Source: Catonella sp963545085 (lineage in GTDB: Bacteria > Bacillota > Clostridia > Lachnospirales > Lachnospiraceae). From it: a DNA stretch of 64,000 bases. This document shows positions 50,210 through 58,905 of the stretch, piece after piece. Under the pieces are notes generated by a model. It worked only from the letters and a program-made list of their open reading frames with translations, did not search any database and was not told the origin of the DNA. Each line of letters opens with the position of its first letter. Within the stretch, counting starts at the first letter, position 1. The stretch lies in NCBI GenBank assembly GCA_963545085.1, contig CAUUHV010000003.1, positions 1-64,000 on the forward strand. The letters are read 5' to 3'. A program made the translations under genes and the position numbers.

Positions 50210-51558
50210 TGGCAAAGTCTAAAACGATATTTTTCTGTAAGGAATGCGGATACGAGTCGTCAAAATGGCTCGGGCAGTGTCCGTCCTGCAAAGCTTGGAA
50301 TTCATTTACCGAAGCACCGGGAAATAACAGAGGCAGCGACCTGAAAACAGGAACGGCTGCCTCTTTGCCGGTAGCTTTAAAAGAGGTATCGCTGAAATCG
50401 GATGAAAGACTTAAAACAGGTATAACGGAGCTTGACAGAGTGCTTGGAGGAGGCATAGTAGACGGCTCTTTGGTTTTGGTCGGAGGAGATCCGGGGATAG
50501 GAAAGTCCACTCTGCTTTTACAGATGTGTTTTAAGCTGTCCGAAGCGGGAAATAAGGTGCTTTACGTTTCAGGAGAGGAGTCGGAGAGACAAATCAAACT
50601 CAGAGCCGAAAGGCTGAGTTTCAGTTCCGGAGAAACTCTTCTTTTATGTGAAACCGATATGGAGAGGATAGAAGAAGCTATAAAGAGTGTAAAGCCTGCA
50701 GTGGTGATAGTTGATTCTATACAGACCATGTTTATAAATTCCGCGGATTCGGCGCCAGGAAGCGTTACACAGGTAAGAGAAGTGACTTCGGCGCTTTTAA
50801 GGTTGTCAAAAGCTGTGGGAGTATCGGTGTTTATAGTCGGGCATGTCACAAAAGAAGGAACTGTAGCGGGTCCACGGACTCTTGAGCATATGGTTGATAC
50901 CGTGCTTTATTTTGAAGGGGAAAAGGTTGCGTCCTACAGAATATTGAGGGCGGCAAAAAACAGATTCGGCTCTACAAACGAAGTAGGTGTCTTTGATATG
51001 GAGCGGTCGGGTTTAAAAGAGGTAACAAATCCGTCCGAGTATATGCTTGAGGGTATGCCGGAAAATGCGCCCGGCTCCGTCGTAGCCTGCACTATGGAGG
51101 GCAGCAGACCGATTTTGGTTGAGGTACAGGCTCTTGTCTGCCGTACCAATTTCAATTTTCCGAAAAGAACTACGGCGGGAACGGATTTTAACAGAGTAAA
51201 TCTTTTAACGGCCATACTTGAAAAAAGACTCGGGCTTCAAATCGGTGACTGCGATGCTTATGTAAATGTTGCGGGAGGGCTTAAAATAAATGAGCCGGCG
51301 CTTGATTTAGCTATAGTGGCGGCGCTTATATCAAGCTATAAGAATAAGGAGCCTAAAGAAAAAATTATAGCCTTCGGCGAAGTGGGGCTTACCGGAGAGG
51401 TGAGGGGAGTTAATCTTGCAAAGCAGAGGCTTGATGAGATAAAGAGACTCGGAGAGGGCATAATCATAGCTCCGAAAGTGAATTTGACCGGAGAGATTTT
51501 AAAAATGAACGGAGTAAACGGAATAAGCAATATAAGGGAGTTGGCGGATTTAATATAA
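50209..51558 (+). CDS. radA: DNA repair protein RadA
   Basis: The product is 449 residues. It has a C4 zinc finger (C10, C13, C24, C27; CKECG ... CPSC), a RecA-like ATPase with GGDPGIGKSTLL near residue 91, and the RadA-specific KNRFGST motif. A Lon-like C-terminal domain follows (GGLKINEPALDLAIVAALIS). RadA promotes branch migration in recombination. It overlaps its upstream and downstream neighbours by 1 nt each, so the 49796 gene, radA and topB form one operon. The family length is about 455. Confidence 0.96.
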   Translation: MAKSKTIFFCKECGYESSKWLGQCPSCKAWNSFTEAPGNNRGSDLKTGTAASLPVALKEVSLKSDERLKTGITELDRVLGGGIVDGSLVLVGGDPGIGKSTLLLQMCFKLSEAGNKVLYVSGEESERQIKLRAERLSFSSGETLLLCETDMERIEEAIKSVKPAVVIVDSIQTMFINSADSAPGSVTQVREVTSALLRLSKAVGVSVFIVGHVTKEGTVAGPRTLEHMVDTVLYFEGEKVASYRILRAAKNRFGSTNEVGVFDMERSGLKEVTNPSEYMLEGMPENAPGSVVACTMEGSRPILVEVQALVCRTNFNFPKRTTAGTDFNRVNLLTAILEKRLGLQIGDCDAYVNVAGGLKINEPALDLAIVAALISSYKNKEPKEKIIAFGEVGLTGEVRGVNLAKQRLDEIKRLGEGIIIAPKVNLTGEILKMNGVNGISNIRELADLI

Positions 51559-53576
51559 TGGGAAAGACTTTGATTATAACCGAAAAGCCGTCGGTGGCCG
51601 GTGAATACGCGGAAATACTCGGCGTGGCGAAGCGGGGAAACGGCGCGTACAGAGGCGGTGACTACATAATAACCTGGTGCGTGGGTCATCTTATAGAAAT
51701 GTGTTATCCTCAAAGCTATGATGAGAAATACGCGAAATGGCGGCTTGAGGATCTGCCGTTTCTGCCTGATAAATATAAGTATGATGTTATACCGGGTGTA
51801 AAAAAACAGTATGAAACGGTAAGCACGCTTATGAAAAGTGAGGAAGTTTCAACCATTCTATACGCGGGCGACAGCGGACGTGAGGGAGAAGTCATAATCA
51901 GGCTGATTAGAAATCATTCAGGAGTAAGAGAAGGAATAGAAGAAAAAAGGGTATGGATAGACTCATTTACCGAGGAAGAGATAAAAAGAGGAATGAGGGA
52001 AGCGAAACCCATATCAGCCTACGATAACCTTGCCGGAGCCGGCATTATGAGGGGTATAGAGGACTACGCCATGGGCATAAACTTCTCAAGGGCGCTTTCC
52101 GTTAAGTACGGCAGTCTTTTAAACAAGGAAGCCGCCACAAAAAAGTACTCCGCTATAGCAATAGGCAGGGTTATGACCTGTGTGCTCGGAATGGTAGTAA
52201 GGAGAGAGCGGGAAATAAGAGATTTTATCCAGACCTTTTTTTACAGAGTCATAGGAAATTTTACCGATTCGGAAATGACGGACGGAGAAAAGTCAGGCTT
52301 TGAGGGAGAATGGAGGGTGTCGCAGGGAAGCAAATATTTTGAAACTCCTCTCTTATACAATGAAAAAGGCTTTAAAAAGAAAGAAACCGCTGAAAAACTG
52401 ATAGATGAGCTTGATAAGAGCACTGCGGTAATTTTAAAAAAAGAAAAGAATGCGGAAAAAAAGAAACCGCCGCTTTTATTTAATTTGGCGGAGCTTCAGG
52501 CGGAGTGCGCGAAACGCTTTAAAATCACCCCGGAAGAAACGTTGAATATCCTGCAAAGGCTTTATGAGAATAAGCTTGTAACCTACCCGCGAACCGATGC
52601 AAGAGTGCTGACAACGGCTATGGCGGGTGAGATAACAAAGAATTTGAGCGGTTTATACAGATATGAGCCTGTTAAAGACTTTGTGCTTAAGATAAGGGAT
52701 GAGGGGCTTTATAAAAATCTTTCAAAAACCCAGTATGTGGACGATAAAAAGGTTACCGACCATTATGCTATAATTCCAACGGGAAATATAAATGAACTTT
52801 CTAATCAAAATGATATTTCAAAAAAAATATATGACCTTATAGCAAGGAGATTTCTATCAATATTTTATCCGCCTGCGGTATATGATAAGGTAAATCTTGT
52901 AATCGGAGTCAATCATAAGAATGATGAAAAATATACCGAGGAATTTTATTCTTCCGTAAAAGTATTAAGAGAAAAGGGGTATCTTGAAATAGTCGGAATG
53001 AATAAGGAAAAAGAGGAAAAAAAGGAGGATGACGCTAAGGAGGAAGCTGAGGATGCTTCGCTTTTTAACCTGCTTAATTCTTTAAAAAAAGGAAGTAAGA
53101 TAGATATTGATAAATTATTTACAAAAGAAGGTAAAACAACTCCGCCTAAAAGATATACCTCGGGCTCGATGATACTTGCGATGGAGAACGCGGGGCAGCT
53201 TATAGAGGATGAGGAGTTAAGAGCCACTATAAAGGGAGCCGGAATAGGCACGAGCGCAACCAGAGCGGGTATAATAGAAAAGCTTGTAAAAATAGGCTAT
53301 TTAGGGCTTGCAAAAAAAACTCAGGTGCTTACGCCGAAGCTTTTCGGAGAAATGGTTTTTGAAGTTGTACTTTCCACGATTCCTTCTATGTTAAGTCCCG
53401 AAATGACGGCAAGCTGGGAAAAAGGACTTTCAGGTGTTGAAGCGGGAGAAATAACAACGGAAAAATACGAGAAAACTCTGAACGATTATGTAAGAAAGTA
53501 CACGGAAAATATAAAGGCAAAAAATCTTACGGGAGAATTAAAAACAAGACTTGAAAAGGTTAAGAGGACAGCTTAA
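51558..53576 (+). CDS. topB: DNA topoisomerase III (type IA)
   Basis: The product is 672 residues. TOPRIM: LIITEKPSVAGEYAEILG at the start and ILYAGDSGREGEVIIRLI. The active-site Tyr343 is in VTYPRTDARVL, and SYM-like GSMILAMENAG with GIGTSATRAGIIEKL completes the type IA core. It lacks the long C-terminal zinc-finger tail of TopA, fitting TopB. A charged insertion (KEEKKEDDAKEEAEDAS) near residue 490 is unusual but in a loop. It is chromosomal here and coupled to radA. Type IA enzymes decatenate and resolve recombination intermediates, consistent with the pairing. Confidence 0.93.
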   Translation: MGKTLIITEKPSVAGEYAEILGVAKRGNGAYRGGDYIITWCVGHLIEMCYPQSYDEKYAKWRLEDLPFLPDKYKYDVIPGVKKQYETVSTLMKSEEVSTILYAGDSGREGEVIIRLIRNHSGVREGIEEKRVWIDSFTEEEIKRGMREAKPISAYDNLAGAGIMRGIEDYAMGINFSRALSVKYGSLLNKEAATKKYSAIAIGRVMTCVLGMVVRREREIRDFIQTFFYRVIGNFTDSEMTDGEKSGFEGEWRVSQGSKYFETPLLYNEKGFKKKETAEKLIDELDKSTAVILKKEKNAEKKKPPLLFNLAELQAECAKRFKITPEETLNILQRLYENKLVTYPRTDARVLTTAMAGEITKNLSGLYRYEPVKDFVLKIRDEGLYKNLSKTQYVDDKKVTDHYAIIPTGNINELSNQNDISKKIYDLIARRFLSIFYPPAVYDKVNLVIGVNHKNDEKYTEEFYSSVKVLREKGYLEIVGMNKEKEEKKEDDAKEEAEDASLFNLLNSLKKGSKIDIDKLFTKEGKTTPPKRYTSGSMILAMENAGQLIEDEELRATIKGAGIGTSATRAGIIEKLVKIGYLGLAKKTQVLTPKLFGEMVFEVVLSTIPSMLSPEMTASWEKGLSGVEAGEITTEKYEKTLNDYVRKYTENIKAKNLTGELKTRLEKVKRTA

Positions 53577-53589
53577 GGACGGGAGGATT

Positions 53590-54255
53590 ATGAAAGAGCT
53601 TGAGATAAACGAGTTGTTTGATTTGACAAGGACGAAGGCGGCTGAGTATTTGAAAGGCTTTAAATATCCGTGGGAGGCGCTTGGCGGAATAGCGGAGGAA
53701 ATAATAAGGATAGGTAAGGGGCTTGATAAAGCTGAATACGATAACCCGTTCGAGAACGTATGGATAGCAAAGACCGCCAAAGCGGCACATACCGCAAGCA
53801 TAACAGGACCATGTATAATAGGAAACGATACGGAAATAAGACATTGCGCTTTTATAAGGGGGAGTGTCCTTATAGGTGACGGTTGTGTGGTGGGAAATTC
53901 CGTGGAAATTAAAAATGCAATCATTTTCGACAAGGTACAGGTGCCGCATTATAATTATGTAGGAGATTCGATTTTAGGTTATCATTCACACATGGGAGCG
54001 GGTTCAATTACAAGCAATGTAAAGGCTGAAAAAAATGAGGTGGAAATATCGGCAAACGGAGAGAAAATAAAAACCGGCAGAAAAAAGGTCGGGGCTTTCC
54101 TCGGAGATTTTGCCGAAATAGGCTGCAACAGCGTGCTTAACCCGGGAACCGTAATCGGAAGAAACTCGAACGTATACCCTCTTTCCATGGTAAGAGGATA
54201 TGTGAAGCCTAAGAGTATTTATAAGAAAAAAGGGGAGATAGTTAAAAAAGTATGA
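53590..54255 (+). CDS. Left-handed beta-helix protein (GlmU C-terminal-like acyltransferase fold)
   Basis: The product is 221 residues; ATG 53590 follows GGGAGG. A helical N-terminus (LFDLTRTKAAEYLKGFKYPW) is followed by hexapeptide repeats (IIGNDTEIRHCAFIRGSVLI, then IGDGCVVGNSVEIKNAIIF; IGCNSVLNPGTVIGRNSNV) from about residue 65 to 210. This is the left-handed beta-helix seen in GlmU and related sugar-nucleotide enzymes, but the pyrophosphorylase domain is missing. Databases often call such proteins UDP-N-acetylglucosamine pyrophosphorylase, which is not supported by the length. An acyltransferase or a trimeric scaffold is more likely. It overlaps fchA by 4 nt. Confidence 0.75.
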   Translation: MKELEINELFDLTRTKAAEYLKGFKYPWEALGGIAEEIIRIGKGLDKAEYDNPFENVWIAKTAKAAHTASITGPCIIGNDTEIRHCAFIRGSVLIGDGCVVGNSVEIKNAIIFDKVQVPHYNYVGDSILGYHSHMGAGSITSNVKAEKNEVEISANGEKIKTGRKKVGAFLGDFAEIGCNSVLNPGTVIGRNSNVYPLSMVRGYVKPKSIYKKKGEIVKKV

Positions 54256-54884
54256 CTGAGATGAGTCTTGAAAAATTTACAGCGGAGCTTGGCAGTAAAG
54301 CGCCGGTTCCCGGGGGCGGAGGAGCGGCGGCACTTACAGGAGCTTTGGCGGCTTCTCTTGCTTCTATGACTGCGGCGCTTACAGTAGGAAAAAAGAAATA
54401 TGAAGCCGTAGGCTCAGATATGGAGAGGATAAAGGAGAGAGCGGAAGCTTTAAGAAAAGAGCTGTTAAGTCTTATAGAAGAGGATGCGAAAGGGTTTGCG
54501 AAAGTCGGCGAGGCATACAGCGTAAAGCCCTCTAATAAAGAGGAAGAAGCTAAGAAAGAGACTTTACTTGAAGTCGGATTGTATGAGGCAACCATGCCTC
54601 CTCTTAACATGATGAGGCTGGCTTCGAAGGTAATGGAGCTTCATGAGGAATTAAGCCTTAAATGCAGCAGGCTTGTCGTAAGCGATGCGGGAACCGGTAT
54701 AGTGCTTGCGGATGCGGCGGTGAAGACGGCTGCACTTAATGTATTTGTAAATACGAAGCTTATGAAGGATAGAGAGAAAGCGGCTGCGCTTAACAAAGAG
54801 GCGTTGTCGATTTTAGAGAAAAATAACAAAATTGCGGATAGGGTATATGAGGAAGTGAAAACAGGATTTTTGAAAGGTAATTAA
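54252..54884 (+). CDS. fchA: Methenyltetrahydrofolate cyclohydrolase (FchA/cyclodeaminase family)
   Basis: The product is 210 residues. The family N-terminus FTAELGSKAPVPGGGGAAALTGALAAS-type motif is present, followed by SMTAALTVGKKKYE and a helical bundle with a DAGTGIVLADAAVKTAALNVFVN-type segment at about 140-165. It interconverts 5,10-methenyl-THF and 10-formyl-THF; the same fold catalyses formimino-THF cyclodeamination. No formiminotransferase is nearby. folD follows 1 nt later. FolD normally performs the cyclohydrolase step itself, but this FolD lacks key residues for it, so FchA probably takes that role. Confidence 0.85.
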   Translation: MTEMSLEKFTAELGSKAPVPGGGGAAALTGALAASLASMTAALTVGKKKYEAVGSDMERIKERAEALRKELLSLIEEDAKGFAKVGEAYSVKPSNKEEEAKKETLLEVGLYEATMPPLNMMRLASKVMELHEELSLKCSRLVVSDAGTGIVLADAAVKTAALNVFVNTKLMKDREKAAALNKEALSILEKNNKIADRVYEEVKTGFLKGN

Positions 54885-54885
54885 A

Positions 54886-55740
54886 GTGAGAATAATAAGC
54901 GGAAAAGAGACTGCGGCACATATAACCGAGCAGGTAAAAAATGAGGTGGAGGCACTTAAGGCGGCAGGAAGACGGCTGCCGAAGCTTGCGGTTATAAGGG
55001 TCGGAGAAAAGGCGGATGATATTTCGTATGAAAGAGGGGCAGTTAAAAGAATGGATATGGCGGGAATAGAGCATGAGGAGTTTCGCTATCCCGAAAATAT
55101 ATCCAAAGAAAAGTTTTATTCAGAGTTTGAAAAAATAAATTCGGATATAAATATAGACGGTATACTTGTGTTAAGACCCTTGCCTGCTCATCTTGAAGAA
55201 GAAAGGCTGATAACGGTAATCTCACCTGAAAAGGATATAGATTGCATAAGTCCGGTGAGCCTCGGAAGGCTTATAAACGGGGAGAAAAACTGCTTTGCTC
55301 CATGTACGGCTGCGGCTGTAGTGGAAATACTTAAATTTGCGGGAATTGATATTAAAGGAAAAAGAGCGACCATAATAGGAAGAAGCAATGTGGTGGGAAG
55401 ACCCTTGGCGCTCCTTTTAATAAGCGGCGACGCAACGGTTACTATCTGCCATACGGTTACCGCAGACCTTGAAGCGGCAAGTAAAAATGCCGAGATTTTG
55501 GTGGTATCCTGCGGCAAGGCAAAGCTAATAAACGAAAATCATGTTTCCGAGGGAGCGGTCGTTATAGATGTGGGTATTAACCTTGATGAGAACGGAAAGC
55601 TCTGCGGTGACGTGGATATGGACGCTATAAAAGAAAAAGCGGCGGTCTGCACTCCGGTTCCGGGAGGAGTCGGAGCGGTAACTACCTCGGTATTGGCTAA
55701 ACAGGTGCTTTTGGCAAGATTAAGAAAAGGCGACAGCTGA
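54886..55740 (+). CDS. folD: Methylene-THF dehydrogenase FolD, cyclohydrolase residues replaced
   Basis: The product is 284 residues from GTG after AAAGG. The Rossmann motif IIGRSNVVGRPLALLL, NADP-binding GINLDENGKLCGDV and TPVPGGVGAVT are intact, as is the DID pair (residues 117-119, matching the DVD of E. coli). In the usual YVxxKxK motif the sequence reads YERGAVK (Y48 to K54): the Lys needed for cyclohydrolase (E. coli K54, human K56) is Ala52. In the usual LVQLPLP motif it is LVLRPLP, so the conserved Gln is Leu96. It is expected to keep dehydrogenase activity but not cyclohydrolase. FchA is encoded immediately upstream. Confidence 0.9.
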   Translation: MRIISGKETAAHITEQVKNEVEALKAAGRRLPKLAVIRVGEKADDISYERGAVKRMDMAGIEHEEFRYPENISKEKFYSEFEKINSDINIDGILVLRPLPAHLEEERLITVISPEKDIDCISPVSLGRLINGEKNCFAPCTAAAVVEILKFAGIDIKGKRATIIGRSNVVGRPLALLLISGDATVTICHTVTADLEAASKNAEILVVSCGKAKLINENHVSEGAVVIDVGINLDENGKLCGDVDMDAIKEKAAVCTPVPGGVGAVTTSVLAKQVLLARLRKGDS

Positions 55741-55837
55741 CTGAAGAAACACGAAGTCTATGCGCTGAAAAGGTTTGCGCGGTTAAGGAAAACACGGAGC
55801 TCGCACATCTTTTAAGAGCATAGACCTCGGCTGAATC

Positions 55838-56725
55838 TTATGCGAACATTGTTTTAATCTTTTTCTGCTCCGACTTTAAATTTTCTAAAATTTCATAAGG
55901 GATTTTCAGATTTCCTCTACCGGAGCCTATTTTGATGGCGGGTTTGGGAGCGCCGTGGAAATCGGAGCCTCCGCTGATTAAAAGCCCTTTCCTTGCGGCG
56001 AGCTGTTTGAGGTAGAGTTCTTCGTATTCACTATGATTTGAGTATATCGCCTCTATTCCGCGTAAACCGTAGTCTATTAGGGTATCGACAAGGGACTCAA
56101 GCTCCGGCACGGGAAGTTTGTATACAAAAGGGTGAGCAAGAACGGGAACTCCGCCGGCTTTTAGGATTCCGTGAATGGCATCTTCGGGCTTTGTAAAATT
56201 TCTTGCCACATAGTAAGGGGTGGTATCACCCAAATATTTTTCAAAGGCTTCGGCGTATGAGGTCACAATTCCTTTTTCTACAAGAAATTTACCGAAATGA
56301 GCTCTTGTGATTATAGCGTCCGGAGAAGCGGCGGTTATTTCGTTATATGAGATTGGAAGTCCGGCATTTTTCAGATTTTCAACCATTTTTATATTTCTTG
56401 AAACACGCTCTCTTTCGGCGTTTTTTAAGAGGGAATTGAAGTTGTCGGAATAAGGGTCTACTAAAAGTCCTAAAATATGTATATCTCCTTTTTTGTAGGC
56501 GGCGGATATCTCCACTCCGGGAAGCACCTCTATTTGCCTGCTCTCGGGAAGCCCGGCATTATATTTTGCCGCCGCTTCGGAAAGAGGAATAAAGCCGTCC
56601 ACTGTATCGTGGTCGGTCAGAGCGAAAGCGGAAAGTCCTGCTTCCGCGGCTGACGAAAATACCTCAGAAGGCGGAAAGGAACCGTCCGAATAATTTGAAT
56701 GTGTGTGCATATCTATAAGTTTCAT
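55838..56725 (-). CDS. PHP-domain phosphoesterase
   Basis: The product is 295 residues; ATG follows GGGAGATT. The PHP metal motifs are clear: DMHTHSNYSDGS (H7, H9), ALTDHDTVDG, a central Glu, and GGSDFHG near the end. This type (COG0613, YciV/TrpH-like) hydrolyses phosphoester bonds, in characterised members 3',5'-nucleoside bisphosphates or 5' ends of short RNA. It is monocistronic. Before it lies a short palindrome ATTAG-ATATAA-CTAAT (56765-56780). The substrate is not identifiable from sequence. Confidence 0.85.
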   Translation of the reverse strand: MKLIDMHTHSNYSDGSFPPSEVFSSAAEAGLSAFALTDHDTVDGFIPLSEAAAKYNAGLPESRQIEVLPGVEISAAYKKGDIHILGLLVDPYSDNFNSLLKNAERERVSRNIKMVENLKNAGLPISYNEITAASPDAIITRAHFGKFLVEKGIVTSYAEAFEKYLGDTTPYYVARNFTKPEDAIHGILKAGGVPVLAHPFVYKLPVPELESLVDTLIDYGLRGIEAIYSNHSEYEELYLKQLAARKGLLISGGSDFHGAPKPAIKIGSGRGNLKIPYEILENLKSEQKKIKTMFA

Positions 56726-56844
56726 TATAATCTCCCTGTATTAAAGTAATTTGAAATTCATTTGATTAGATATAACTAATTAAAGATAATTATAGTCGTA
56801 ACTTCCTGCTATTACAAGGAAATTAGAAATTTTTGAGTTGAAGA

Positions 56845-56873
56845 TTGTTAACATGACAAAATGGTGTTATTAT
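56845..56873 (+). promoter_or_regulatory. Promoter of DUF1292-gltX
   Basis: TTGTTA (56845-56850), exact 17-bp spacer, TATTAT (56868-56873), about 30 bp before the start at 56903. Confidence 0.6.
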
Positions 56874-56902
56874 ATAGTCTGACTCAATCTTAGGAGGAAA
56901 AA

Positions 56903-57223
56903 ATGATGATGAAAGAAGAAGCATTACCTGATTTAGAAATAACTCTTGTTCTTGATGACGGAAGTGAAACGGAGTGTGAGGCTCTTATGGTATTTCCGGC
57001 GGGAAAACGCCAGTATATAGCGCTTACTCCTAAAGAGAATACGGAAGAAGAAATATGGTTTTACAGATTTGTCCCTACAAGCGAGTCGGATTTTGATATT
57101 GAAAATATAGAAGATGATGAAGAAGCGGAAATTGTGGAGGAAAAATTTCTTGCGTTGGTTGAAGAAGCTGAGGCTTCTCTTGTTTTGGAAGAAGACGGCA
57201 CGGAAGGAGATACGGAAGAATGA
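56903..57223 (+). CDS. DUF1292 family acidic protein
   Basis: The product is 106 residues; three consecutive Met codons follow TAGGAGG. ITLVLDDGSETECEALMVF and KRQYIALTPKE with EEIWFYRF are the DUF1292 core. The C-terminal third is strongly acidic (DIENIEDDEEAEIVEEKF). Function is unknown; the family is widespread in Firmicutes and often lies near yrvL/ruvX or ribosome-related genes. Here it overlaps gltX by 4 nt. Confidence 0.85.
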   Translation: MMMKEEALPDLEITLVLDDGSETECEALMVFPAGKRQYIALTPKENTEEEIWFYRFVPTSESDFDIENIEDDEEAEIVEEKFLALVEEAEASLVLEEDGTEGDTEE

Positions 57224-58680
57224 AAGAAGTAAGAACAAGGTTCGCGCCAAGTCCTACCGGAAGAATGCATGTCGGCAATTTAAGAACGGCGCTTTATGAA
57301 TACCTTATAGCAAAGCATGAGGGCGGATCCTTCCTGCTTAGAATAGAAGACACCGATCAGGAAAGATTTGTACCCGAGGCGCTTGATATTATTTATAAAA
57401 CAATGAAGGCGACCGGACTTAAGCATGACGAAGGACCGGATATCGGAGGTCCTGTAGGACCTTATGTGCAGAGTGAGAGAAGGGATGAAGGTATTTACCT
57501 TGAATATGCAAAAAAGCTTATAGAAAAGGGCGAGGCTTACTATTGCTTTTGCGATAAACACAGGCTTGAAACGCTTACACAGGTTATAGACGGAAAAGAA
57601 GTAACGGTTTATGACAAGCATTGTTTAGGCCTTCCCAAGGAAGAAATAGAGAAGAATCTTGCGGAAGGAAAGCCGTATGTTATCAGACAGAACATTCCTA
57701 TGGAGGGTACTACAAGCTTTAAAGATGAGGTTTACGGAGAGATTACAGTTCCCAATTCGGAGCTTGACGATCAGATTCTTATCAAAACGGACGGATACCC
57801 TACCTATAATTTTGCCAATGTTGTGGACGATCATCTTATGGGAATTACTCATGTAGTAAGAGGAAATGAGTATCTTTCCTCAACACCTAAGTACAATAGA
57901 CTTTATTATGCTTTCGGTTGGGAAGTTCCTACTTATATACACTGTCCGTTAATTACAAATGAGGAGCATCAGAAGCTCTCAAAGAGAAGCGGGCACAGCT
58001 CTTATGAGGATCTTATAGAACAGGGATTTGTGGCTGAGGCTGTAGTGAATTTCATAGCTTTGCTCGGTTGGAGCGCTGAGAGCGGGAATGAGATTTTTGA
58101 CCTTGACGGGCTTATAAAGGAATTTGACTATACGAGAATAAATAAATCTCCTGCAGTTTTCGATATGGTAAAATTAAGGTGGATGAACGGTGAATACCTT
58201 AAGAATATGGATTTTCAGAAGTTTTATGAGAGAGCTCTTCCGTATATTAAGGAAACGGTGAAAAAGGATCTTGACTGCAGAAAGATAGCGGAGCTTGTGA
58301 AAACGAGAATAGAGGTTTTCCCTGATATTAAGGAACATATCGACTTTTTCGAGGAGCTGCCGGATTATGACATGACAATGTATACGCATAAGAAAATGAA
58401 AACGGATTCCGAGAGTTCTCTATCCGTTTTAAAGGATTTGCTTCCTTTGCTTGAGGCTAATGACGACTACTCAAAAAGCGGAGTGGAGGCTTTGCTCATG
58501 GGCTATATAAAGGATAAGGGAATAAAGAACGGACAGGGGCTCTGGCCTATAAGAACCGCCGTTTCCGGCAAACAGATGACGCCGGGCGGAGCTTATGAAA
58601 TTATGGAAATTCTTGGAAAAGAGGAGAGTATAAGGCGAGTGAAGATAGGTATAGAAAAGCTTGAAAAGGCGCTTGCTTAA
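57220..58680 (+). CDS. gltX: Glutamyl-tRNA synthetase
   Basis: The product is 486 residues, the usual bacterial length, starting ATGA over the DUF1292 stop. The class I HIGH motif appears as SPTGRMHVGNLRTALY, and KLSKRSGHSS is the KMSKS motif. NFANVVDDHLMGITHVVRGN is the substrate-binding part. The C-terminal anticodon-binding domain is helical and ends EKLEKALA. No separate gatCAB is in the window, so it cannot be judged whether it also charges tRNA-Gln. Confidence 0.96.
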   Translation: MKEVRTRFAPSPTGRMHVGNLRTALYEYLIAKHEGGSFLLRIEDTDQERFVPEALDIIYKTMKATGLKHDEGPDIGGPVGPYVQSERRDEGIYLEYAKKLIEKGEAYYCFCDKHRLETLTQVIDGKEVTVYDKHCLGLPKEEIEKNLAEGKPYVIRQNIPMEGTTSFKDEVYGEITVPNSELDDQILIKTDGYPTYNFANVVDDHLMGITHVVRGNEYLSSTPKYNRLYYAFGWEVPTYIHCPLITNEEHQKLSKRSGHSSYEDLIEQGFVAEAVVNFIALLGWSAESGNEIFDLDGLIKEFDYTRINKSPAVFDMVKLRWMNGEYLKNMDFQKFYERALPYIKETVKKDLDCRKIAELVKTRIEVFPDIKEHIDFFEELPDYDMTMYTHKKMKTDSESSLSVLKDLLPLLEANDDYSKSGVEALLMGYIKDKGIKNGQGLWPIRTAVSGKQMTPGGAYEIMEILGKEESIRRVKIGIEKLEKALA

Positions 58681-58686
58681 AGTTAT

Positions 58687-58748
58687 AAGCCGCTCCGAAC
58701 CGCGGGAGTCTAAGTTTGATAATTAGGCAAACGGGTACGGGGCGGCTT
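58687..58748. other. Long hairpin after gltX
   Basis: AAGCCGCTCCG (58687-58697) pairs with CGGGGCGGCTT (58738-58748), 11 bp with one wobble, around a 40-nt loop. It is not followed by a T-run, so a simple terminator is doubtful. Confidence 0.5.
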
Positions 58749-58905
58749 GTGAATTTGTATGTACTGATATGAGTGTCAAGCATTTTTGGCATCCTAATCA
58801 TGTATTATAAAAAGGTTAATTTTTAATAACAACCGATATTACGGACAGGGATTTGTGTCATAGTGCGGCAGTTACGGAAACATGTTACTTGGAATAGGAG
58901 AAAAA

